From Stentor roeselii (lineage: Eukaryota > Ciliophora > Heterotrichea > Heterotrichida > Stentoridae), in contig RSEH01000031.1 of assembly GCA_006503475.1 (NCBI GenBank), positions 124,001-188,000 of the forward strand: DNA of 64,000 nt, read 5' to 3'. The position numbers and the translations under genes were made by a program. The notes beneath the pieces were generated by a model that was not told the origin of the DNA, made no database searches, and saw nothing but the letters and a program-made list of their open reading frames with translations. Below, piece by piece: positions 57,542 through 64,000 of the stretch (within the stretch, counting starts at the first letter, position 1; each line of letters opens with the position of its first letter).

Positions 57542-57964
57542 CTATCTCATATTTTTAAAAGAATATGTCCCATTCGAGTCTCTTTCCCAGGAAGTTTCAC
57601 TCATTTTCGGTTCTTCAATGAAAGGCATGAAAAATTCTCCGATTTTGAAGACTTTCGATCGCTTGCCTGTGTAGAGAGTCAGAGTTAACTCTTTATAAAG
57701 AGTCGCGTAAATACCTGACATGAAGACTATGTCGCTGATTTTAAGACTTTGCCCGTGGTCACCGAAAAAGTTGCATTTTATTGAACCTGTGTGATCAGCT
57801 GCGAGGAACTGATGAATAATGTCACCACTTTTTAGGTTTATACTTCCGAGTTTCTCGATTAGGATCAAACGGATTTCAATGTTTTTGTCGTTTGGGGTTA
57901 TGCCGGAGACTGTGTGGGTTAAAGGACCGCTCACGATTTTAGAGTAATCGTTTTGAGAGATCAT
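57542..57964 (-). CDS. SOSS-B/NABP-type single-stranded DNA binding protein
   Basis: A 140-residue OB-fold protein. The family pattern is clear: KNIEIRLILIEKLG, then a TGSIKCNFFGD block (as TGSINISVWDD in human NABP), SDIVFMSGIYATLYKELTLT, and the C-terminal block LYTGKRSKVFKIGEFFM followed by EEPKMSE (human LYTGRGGDLQKIGEFCM, EVPNFSE). In animals this protein (hSSB1/2) works with the INTS3-containing SOSS complex at DNA breaks. Human orthologues carry a long Pro/Gly-rich C-terminal tail, which is absent here. Confidence 0.9.
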   Translation of the reverse strand: MISQNDYSKIVSGPLTHTVSGITPNDKNIEIRLILIEKLGSINLKSGDIIHQFLAADHTGSIKCNFFGDHGQSLKISDIVFMSGIYATLYKELTLTLYTGKRSKVFKIGEFFMPFIEEPKMSETSWERDSNGTYSFKNMR

Positions 57965-58113
57965 TTTTATTATAGAATTTTGAAGATTTTGTTAAGATTG
58001 ATGTCAAGTTTCAAATCTTTTAAATCAATGTTAAATCTTTTAATTGAATCTTTCATGGTCCCAACAGCTTCAAACCCAAATAGTTTAAATCCTAAAAAAA
58101 CTCCATAATTTAA

Positions 58114-59382
58114 ATGAAAGAAGAAGACTCAAAAACGAACCCACCAACAGGCCGTCCAATAATTTCCTCTCGTCTTCCCAAGGCCTTTTCCCAGCCGAAG
58201 CACCTGACAACTAAAAAGAGTCAAGACCACCAAGACCTAAGCCTAGTGAGCGAATTCAAGAAAGTAAAAAAACTTTTATCTCCTCTCAAAAACGTGAGTC
58301 ACAAGTCAAGTGCCTTCCGTCAAGTGATAAACAAGTTATCAAAATTTCCTCAATTCAACGAAGGTCCTTCTTCCTCCCTTCCACAGATTGACTTTTTGAC
58401 ACAGTCCGTGGTAAGACTAGAAGAAATGATAACTTTATCAATAATCAAAAGTTCTTGCGCTTCAGGCACAGTTCGAAAAGTGCTTCACGCGCCGACTTTT
58501 AAAATCTACGCAACTAAAGAAATTCCAATAAACACTGTAGCGACTCGAAAGCACCTTGTTGATAATTTGAAGGCTTGGCAAGGTGTTCAAAGCTCGGCAA
58601 GACATCTGGTTGATGTAAGTTCGTCTTTTTGGAACACCCCTGAAGGCTGCGTCACTCTCGTCACTGAGTTCATGAGCGGCGACTCACTTGCACGACTTTG
58701 TGACAACATCGGCGCAATCCCTGAGAAAAGCTTGAAAAGTGTCGCAAGAAGAGTCCTTACAGGACTTAGTTACTTTCATCAAAAAGTAGGACCTCATGGT
58801 GCCGTCAACTTGAATCATATTTTATTTGACAGACAGGGAAAGTCCAAGTTGAGCATCGGGATTAATTTGAAGGAAAGGATTCAGGAAAAAACAGTCAATG
58901 ATGATATTAATGCTTTTGGGTCTTGTTTTATTGCCGCTGCACTTGGAAGTCTTGAATGGCTCAGCGAAATTCCTCAGAATTCTTGTTGTTTGTTGCATGC
59001 TGGGTTAAAAACTGGAGAAATACCATATTTGGCAAGACTTTCTGGAAAGTTTCAGGATTTCTTGTGTAAGGCTTCTGCTTTTGAATGCAAAACGACTATT
59101 AATGAACTGCTCTCGCATTCTTGGATTAATGAAAGTGATGCGGATGGACCTGATGTCAGTTTAAAGGATTTGCTTAGTTTGACTGTGGCAGGGTCGAAAG
59201 AACTAATGCCTGATAATGACAGGCAACTTGAAATTTTTATGGAGAATGTTTTAGTGGTTTTGTCGGGAAGAAGTGATATGAAGATGGCCACGGCGAGTAA
59301 TGTCAAGGAAGTCGCTTTAGAACTGGGTGTTAAGCCTGAAGTGCTTCAAGAAAAAGTAGCTGCTATTTTTAAAAATAACTGA
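58114..59382 (+). CDS. MAP2K-like pseudokinase
   Basis: A 422-residue protein. Residues 1-100 are disordered and Ser/Lys-rich. Residues 110-345 follow the protein-kinase fold: a Gly-loop remnant (SGTVRKVLHAP), an ATKEI segment that keeps the ATP-binding Lys, VTLVTEFMSGDSLARL, and AlphaE-type ARRVLTGLSYFHQKVG. The catalytic loop reads HGAVNLNH instead of HRDxKxxN, and the metal-binding DFG is replaced by SIGIN, so catalytic activity is not expected. The last 75 residues (LEIFMENVLVVLSGRSDMKM and on) form a helical domain I do not recognise. The lobes look most like MAP kinase kinases. A scaffold or regulator role is likely. Confidence 0.82.
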   Translation: MKEEDSKTNPPTGRPIISSRLPKAFSQPKHLTTKKSQDHQDLSLVSEFKKVKKLLSPLKNVSHKSSAFRQVINKLSKFPQFNEGPSSSLPQIDFLTQSVVRLEEMITLSIIKSSCASGTVRKVLHAPTFKIYATKEIPINTVATRKHLVDNLKAWQGVQSSARHLVDVSSSFWNTPEGCVTLVTEFMSGDSLARLCDNIGAIPEKSLKSVARRVLTGLSYFHQKVGPHGAVNLNHILFDRQGKSKLSIGINLKERIQEKTVNDDINAFGSCFIAAALGSLEWLSEIPQNSCCLLHAGLKTGEIPYLARLSGKFQDFLCKASAFECKTTINELLSHSWINESDADGPDVSLKDLLSLTVAGSKELMPDNDRQLEIFMENVLVVLSGRSDMKMATASNVKEVALELGVKPEVLQEKVAAIFKNN

Positions 59383-59684
59383 TGTATCTTATTAAAACTA
59401 GATTTTTTAATAAACCTTGATTACTAGTGAAATTATTCAAGGAAACTTTCAGGAAAATGCTTTAAAATCGCCTGGAAATCAATTCATATGAAAAAATGAA
59501 AATTCCTTCTTCTGTTAAAATCTCGTTAATACCTCTTAAAATAATCCAATTTCAAATTTCACATCTTTCTTGATTCCTTGACCCTCCGTCGTTTCCACCT
59601 GATAAAAAACCTTCCCGATGATAACCCCCACCTCAAAAGATTAACACCCAAAAAACAACAAGTTAAGTAGGTAAATTTAAATAA
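59383..59684. other. Spacer with orphan minus-strand frame
   Basis: Between the pseudokinase gene and the open frame of the STIL-like gene. On the minus strand 59640-59536 reads as 34 codons that look protein-like (SFEVGVIIGKVFYQVETTEG, then QGIKKDVKFEIGLF and a stop) but no start codon or upstream exon was found. The rest shows nothing recognisable. Confidence 0.4.
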
Positions 59685-59819
59685 ATCATATACTCATCAC
59701 AAGATCACGACGTAGAAGTCCTCCTGACGCACTACAAATCAATAACATTCAAAGCAAACACTTTCAACATCTGGGACCGTTCATCTCAAGGCAAGACCAT
59801 CGGAATCCGTTCTCAGTCA

Positions 59820-61187
59820 ATGCTTCCTCAACTCGCGATTTCGCCAGGGCTTATTCAAAGCTTGAGTCAGGTCCAAGTGAGGAAAGTCGGGATTTCGCCA
59901 GGGTACAAAGTGTCAGACACTCATTTTTTAAGTCTTATTTGTGAAGACTGTTACTGGAATGAGGCGCAGTTCCCTTCAGCTGACTTGATCGTTCATTTAA
60001 GGGCTGCTTCTCGGCAGAGAATTGTCGATCATATGGCGCATGATGAGAAAATATTGGAATCATTTTATCAGTCTTTGGAAAGACTTAGCTATTGTCATCA
60101 GAGACTTGAAGCTCTTGACTTTTGCAGGGTTTATGCGATGTATTCGAAAGATAAGTACCTTGGGAAGCTTTTACTTAGGTTTGAAGTACTTTTTCCTCAT
60201 TGTAATTTGCTTTTTACACCTTTGACGCAACATAAACTTGTTTCTTGTCCTCTTACTAAAAGATTGATTCAGAAGACTGAAGAGTTTCAAAGAGGGTATT
60301 TGACCATGGACCAGAGCTCAAGACTAGTTCCATTAGAACCATCAGACCCGATGGTTCTAAAATACCCAATAATCGGAATCTGGGTGAAAGCAATCCCTCA
60401 GACCAACTCATCCTGCCGAAGCGTGAGCCTAGTCCATCCCCTAGTCTGGGCAGCCTGCATCCAATTCATCCTAAACAAAGACTTCCGAGAAAAAGCCTCT
60501 CCAAGTCCTTCCACCTGCACTTTTTTATTACTCGACTTTTCCGAAAAACTAAAAGTCTTCGAAGTGAACAGTCAAAAGCCCCCTGCCTGGAAAACGACTT
60601 CTTTTTCAGCAGAAATCGACTCAACCAGCATAAATCCAGAAAAAACATCTCCTCTTTCCGTTCAGTTCCTAAAAAAAGACACCAGGTTTCTCTTAAAACA
60701 CATCGTCGGGACCTACGCAGTCCATTCCACGTCAAACTCGAGGTCAGGGACTCCTCCGACGTCGAAGACTCCAGGACACAAGATCCAGAGAACCTCTGGA
60801 TCCGCGAAAGAAATGATTCGGACGAGAAGTTATGATAAAATCATCAATGAACAGACGAAACTCATTGAAAAATTGCAGGTCAAGGTCCAGAAGTTACAGC
60901 AGCAAGTCAGTCCTAAGTCGAAAAGTCATGAATTTCAAGACTTGCACAGTCCTGCAACTCGCAGGTCTGCACAGAATGCTGAAGTTGACTTTGGAAAGGT
61001 TAAGAAAAAAATTGACTTTGATGTGGAGGAAGGAGTTCAGGAAAATAGGAATGTTGTTTATTCTAGTCAGAAAATCGTTAAACCTATGGCTTTTCATCCG
61101 GCTTTTGCGGCAGGGTATGGCAGGAGTTCTATGGAGGAGGAAAAGGTGGCGATTTTAAAGAGGATTCATGTTCATAGAAAAAAATGA
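59820..61187 (+). CDS. STIL/SAS-5/Ana2-like centriole duplication protein
   Basis: From ATG 59820, 455 residues. The conserved STIL N-terminal domain is recognisable: YPIIGIWVKAIPQTNSSCRS, HPLVWAACIQFILNKDFREK, then TCTFLLLDFSEKLKVFEV. After a Ser/Pro-rich linker a coiled coil follows (SYDKIINEQTKLIEKLQVKV), in the place where STIL/Ana2 binds Plk4 or self-associates. STIL proteins load SAS-6 when new centrioles or basal bodies form. The same frame is open up to 59685, and the part just before the ATG (TFNIWDRSSQGKTIGIRSQS) fits the family start better, so the annotated ATG is probably inside the gene and the true 5' end is unresolved. Confidence 0.85.
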   Translation: MLPQLAISPGLIQSLSQVQVRKVGISPGYKVSDTHFLSLICEDCYWNEAQFPSADLIVHLRAASRQRIVDHMAHDEKILESFYQSLERLSYCHQRLEALDFCRVYAMYSKDKYLGKLLLRFEVLFPHCNLLFTPLTQHKLVSCPLTKRLIQKTEEFQRGYLTMDQSSRLVPLEPSDPMVLKYPIIGIWVKAIPQTNSSCRSVSLVHPLVWAACIQFILNKDFREKASPSPSTCTFLLLDFSEKLKVFEVNSQKPPAWKTTSFSAEIDSTSINPEKTSPLSVQFLKKDTRFLLKHIVGTYAVHSTSNSRSGTPPTSKTPGHKIQRTSGSAKEMIRTRSYDKIINEQTKLIEKLQVKVQKLQQQVSPKSKSHEFQDLHSPATRRSAQNAEVDFGKVKKKIDFDVEEGVQENRNVVYSSQKIVKPMAFHPAFAAGYGRSSMEEEKVAILKRIHVHRKK

Positions 61188-61565
61188 CGAATAAATTCAG
61201 GGATTTAATAGTTTATTCGGGTTAGGTTCAGTAGTTTGTGGCTTTTGGAGTGATTTTAGGAAGGTTTTAATAGTTTTTTGTGAATTTTTTTATGGTGGTT
61301 GATTTCTGTTGTTTAATTAAGTTAAAATATCGACTTGTGTTTACATGTTGAGATTTCTTTATTTTTTAATGACTTTCTTCAAGTCTCATTCGATTTCAAT
61401 AGAGCAAGTGAATTAATTTAAAATGACCTAATTTCTAGAATTCTTAATCACATTGATATTTAAATAATATGCATAATTATAGCTAGTATAAATATAAGCT
61501 ATTTAAATTTGATTGTAGTATTCAACTATTTACAACTACTGACTTCACTGATTTAGTTAGTATAA
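61188..61565. other. AT-rich intergenic stretch
   Basis: About 378 bp between convergent 3' ends. No gene, RNA or repeat is recognised; plus-strand skew changes from G+T rich to plain AT. Confidence 0.45.
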
Positions 61566-62114
61566 CTAGTATATTAAGCATTTACAATTCGGCCCAGCCG
61601 GATCATCCTCAACACTGAAATGTTCAAATCCTTTCCCAGCTTCTCTAAATTTCTGAATCTTTTCCCTCGTATCTCTAACCTGCTCTTCCAGTTCCCCAAC
61701 CCTCTGCCTATAAATCCTAGTATCCTGCTCTTCACCTTTCCTACTCAAATTCTTAGCTGATTTCACTTTCCTCTCAGATTGAATCTGATGTTTAACTTCA
61801 TCTAAAGCATCAAGAATTTCCAAATTAAATGAAATTTTGTCATTTTCCAAGTCTTTCAACTTTTTCTTCAAGTTCGCGTTTTCAAAGATCAAATCTGCCT
61901 TTGATGGGAATTTGTTCGACTCGATCTTTTTACAAGATTCTCCAGATCTGTAAAGAAAGATTTCTTGTTGAAGCTGTTCAATTTTTACCTGCATTCCTTG
62001 AAGTAAAATGTGCTTTCCAGCGATTTGAATGTGGTCTTTATTGAGCTTCTGGTTCATGCTCCAGAGTTGTTGCTTTAATTTTTCCTTATTTTCAGTCATT
62101 TTTCCATTATACAT
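61566..62114 (-). CDS. Coiled-coil protein with CaaX-like C-terminus
   Basis: A 182-residue protein, almost entirely coiled coil (QVKIEQLQQEIFLYRSGE, then DLIFENANLKKKLKDLENDK and YRQRVGELEEQVRDTREKI). The C-terminus is PNCKCLIY, matching Cys-aliphatic-aliphatic-X, so it may be prenylated and membrane-bound; a second Cys two residues before could take palmitate. Tyr in the X position is uncommon, so this is tentative. The start ATG at 62114 has another ATG five codons later. The divergent gene starts 48 bp away. Confidence 0.78.
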   Translation of the reverse strand: MYNGKMTENKEKLKQQLWSMNQKLNKDHIQIAGKHILLQGMQVKIEQLQQEIFLYRSGESCKKIESNKFPSKADLIFENANLKKKLKDLENDKISFNLEILDALDEVKHQIQSERKVKSAKNLSRKGEEQDTRIYRQRVGELEEQVRDTREKIQKFREAGKGFEHFSVEDDPAGPNCKCLIY

Positions 62115-62162
62115 TATTTGGTTGGGCTAAGGTTGAGATGTTGAGAAGTTATTTCAAATTGG

Positions 62163-63620
62163 ATGAATGAAGAATTGGAGGATTTTATAATATTAATGGA
62201 AAATCAGTGTCTTGATATAAGAAAAGGTCTTAAAAGTCTGATTAAGTCGACTGGAAATAAGGAGATTTCTAGAAGATTGAAAGGTTTATCTGGAGTCATC
62301 TTTCGAGTTCAGGACTCTTTACTTGGAGCTGCTTGGGTAGACCGTCTTTTAGAATCTTTTTCGAAATTTATCAGTCTCAGTCACTTATCAGATGAGGGTC
62401 TTCTGCATGAAGTTGAAGTCTTAGAAGTCTCTTCATTAAGCTACTTAATTGATTCCCTTGCACTACCTGCACAGACCTTTCAAATGATTCTCGAAGACTG
62501 CAAAAAAAATCTGAAAAATACAAAAATCACTAAATTATTTCCTAAATTTTTAGAAATTTACTTGAAAAACAGATGGTTTTGCAATGAATCCCTTGCAAGA
62601 GAGTACTTCGACAGCAATATCTTGACTTTTTTTAGATATTTCGATATTCCTTACAACCACTTCTGTAAATCGTTGGCAGTGAAGTACTTAGGTGATGGAA
62701 ATGATTTTTTTTTCAAGTTTGAGTCTTTAGAGCAATATCTTCAGCTTTTCTTTGGAAATGTTAAAAATTATAAGTTTTATGTTAAAGTTGCTCGAATCGT
62801 TGAATCTGTGAATTTTTTGTTTAGACCTGAGGATCAGTTTTCGGCGACTTATAAAATTGTTCTTACTTCAAGAAGTAGAAATTATTTTGGAGTTGATGGA
62901 AGATTGAGTCTTTATTCTCAGTATCTTATGGATGCCTCGGGGATTGTAAGACAAGGGTCTAGAAGGGATGGAATTGTTATCTTTGGAAGACATCATGATG
63001 CTGATTTGGTCTTTCCTGATGATGATAAAAGTATTGATTTAGCTGCTTTTTTGATCTTTCATTTGAGAAATGGAGTTGTTGGAATTGATATTTCTAAAAA
63101 TTCTTACTGTTCTCTTAAATTACAGAGTGGTCGATCGTATGAACTTAAACCAGGACAGCTCTTAAATTTTGCCAAAAAAGAACTATTTCTTATTAAAAGC
63201 ATTCGTTTTTCTGATGCCAGTCAAGAAAGCAATGTTTTGACTAACTCAACTCTTACCGTTGAAAATCAAGAAGGCTTATGTCAAGGGACTTGCTATGAAT
63301 TTTACACACAAACTAGTAATCCAAGTATAAAGAAACTAACTCATACCATTGGTTGTGGAAGTGGAGGAGTTAGCCCAGATTTTTTCATGTCTCCTTCGCT
63401 AGGAATCAGTAAAATCCATGCGCAGTTAACATTTGATGAAGTATCAAGAACTTGGAGTATTTCTGACAATGTCTCTACGAATGGGACTTACTTGCTGATG
63501 AAGAATTTTGAACAATATAGCAGAAAACAGTATTCAAGTCTTGTGAATATTGTAGAGAATGGCTTAAGTCATGGAGTGTTCATGATTGAAAAAAATGCAT
63601 TTTTTATTTCACTGGAATAA
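62163..63620 (+). CDS. Protein with two FHA-like domains
   Basis: A 485-residue protein. The N-terminal 220 residues are helical (LEDFIILMENQCLDIRKGLK, SLSYLIDSLALPAQTFQM) and unrecognised. Two FHA-like beta-sandwiches follow: one near 268-345 (GIVIFGRHHDADLVFPDDD, IDLAAFLIFHLRNG, GIDISKNSYCSLKL), and one near 385-470 (HTIGCGS, SLGISKIHAQLTFDEVSRTW, ISDNVSTNGTYLLM). The second keeps the S-K-I-H and S-T-N-G-T motif that normally recognises phosphothreonine; the first lacks a clear H and NGT. A phosphopeptide-reading role is likely for domain 2. The gene is divergent from the coiled-coil gene, with only 48 bp between start codons. Confidence 0.82.
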   Translation: MNEELEDFIILMENQCLDIRKGLKSLIKSTGNKEISRRLKGLSGVIFRVQDSLLGAAWVDRLLESFSKFISLSHLSDEGLLHEVEVLEVSSLSYLIDSLALPAQTFQMILEDCKKNLKNTKITKLFPKFLEIYLKNRWFCNESLAREYFDSNILTFFRYFDIPYNHFCKSLAVKYLGDGNDFFFKFESLEQYLQLFFGNVKNYKFYVKVARIVESVNFLFRPEDQFSATYKIVLTSRSRNYFGVDGRLSLYSQYLMDASGIVRQGSRRDGIVIFGRHHDADLVFPDDDKSIDLAAFLIFHLRNGVVGIDISKNSYCSLKLQSGRSYELKPGQLLNFAKKELFLIKSIRFSDASQESNVLTNSTLTVENQEGLCQGTCYEFYTQTSNPSIKKLTHTIGCGSGGVSPDFFMSPSLGISKIHAQLTFDEVSRTWSISDNVSTNGTYLLMKNFEQYSRKQYSSLVNIVENGLSHGVFMIEKNAFFISLE

Positions 63621-63780
63621 ATTAGCTTAAATAGATATCAAATTCAATTATTGATTATAAAGATTAAGCTGAACTTTCCTTTGACTATTTCTATTCATTG
63701 AATGTAGAATTCAATAATGAAGATAATACATAATAATTATAAGTAAAAAGTAATCACCTAAAATTCTATTATTATTCTAA

Positions 63781-63936
63781 CTATCGACTAGTCAAGTTCA
63801 TATTTATTGTTTTCATTTCTTCAGTCGTTTCCTGTTGTTGCTTCATTAAATTTCTTCTAATAACAAAAGGAATCCACAGTTTAAAAACTGTGAGAACCAT
63901 GATAACTATAGATGCTTGCTTCAATTCTTTTTTCAT
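63781..63936 (-). CDS. Small single-span membrane protein
   Basis: A 51-residue frame from ATG at 63936 to TAG at 63781. It starts MKKELKQASIVIMVLTVFKL and runs to WIPFVIRRN, one hydrophobic span, followed by a Gln/Glu/Thr-rich polar tail (LMKQQQETTEEMKTINMNLT). Charge distribution suits a tail in the cytosol or matrix. Its coherent protein-like order supports a real gene, but no family is recognised. The upstream side reaches the window edge. Confidence 0.5.
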   Translation of the reverse strand: MKKELKQASIVIMVLTVFKLWIPFVIRRNLMKQQQETTEEMKTINMNLTSR

Positions 63937-64000
63937 TGTATATATTATTATAGTCATAATAAGGTTTATGATAAAATTAATAAATTCATTGAAGAAAACA

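Noticed and set aside
59383-59500. A small plus-strand gene after the pseudokinase
   Set aside because: Only short frames with stops and no protein-like order.
1-64000. tRNA, rRNA, CRISPR arrays and intact transposons
   Set aside because: No cloverleaf with T-loop consensus, no rRNA cores, no regularly spaced repeats and no transposase, integrase or reverse transcriptase motifs were seen by eye; a tRNA scan would be needed to be certain.

Overview
The window looks like somatic (macronuclear) DNA of a heterotrich ciliate, most probably Stentor. The main evidence is eight introns, each exactly 15 nt long, each starting GTAA, ending AG and carrying an A at position 10. Tiny introns of this kind are known from Stentor and its relatives. 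TAA, TAG and TGA all end clear genes, so the code is standard, which fits Stentor better than Blepharisma (where TGA is read as Trp). Genes are packed very tightly, with stop codons of convergent neighbours as little as 3-4 bp apart and same-strand neighbours 6-13 bp apart. There is no bacterial-type signal, and I recognised no tRNA, rRNA, CRISPR array or intact transposon.

Layout. 1-6153 is a very AT-rich, gene-poor end. It holds the first 48 codons of a gene running off the left edge, a decayed relative of it (about 1000-2749), and two intact paralogous minus-strand genes of unknown function. 6269-34647 is dense host sequence: a SHIPPO-like protein, BBS2, a TB2/DP1/HVA22-type protein, a giant cysteine-rich surface protein, a large coiled-coil protein, an ankyrin-DHHC palmitoyltransferase, an RBBP6/Mpe1-like RING protein, a TPR-IQ protein, histone H2B, a TLC-domain protein, several coiled-coil proteins, an ankyrin-AGC kinase and a second DHHC enzyme. 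About 35070-37165 is a second AT-rich island holding a decayed copy of the same family as 1000-2749, in the opposite orientation. 37592-63936 is dense again: a small secreted protein, COQ4, a C2orf81-like protein, a candidate structured RNA, an AGC kinase with a DFS motif, a 1332-residue coiled-coil protein, an LNR/beta-helix/multi-membrane surface protein, a protein with repeated PAM2-like motifs, a PP2C phosphatase, a SOSS-B single-strand binding protein, a MAP2K-like pseudokinase, a STIL-like centriole protein, a double-FHA protein and a 51-residue membrane protein.

Themes. Cilium and centriole genes (BBS2, STIL-like, SHIPPO-like, C2orf81-like and many coiled-coil proteins) suit a heavily ciliated cell. 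Lipid modification also recurs: two DHHC acyltransferases, two proteins with N-terminal Gly-Cys acylation signals (MGCQ and MGNCC) and one with a CaaX-like end. Nothing suggests that these neighbours are co-regulated as a pathway.

The most unusual observations are the dispersed decayed family found in both AT-rich islands, the uniform introns, the PAM2-repeat protein, the candidate structured RNA upstream of the second AGC kinase, and the unresolved 5' end of the STIL-like gene.
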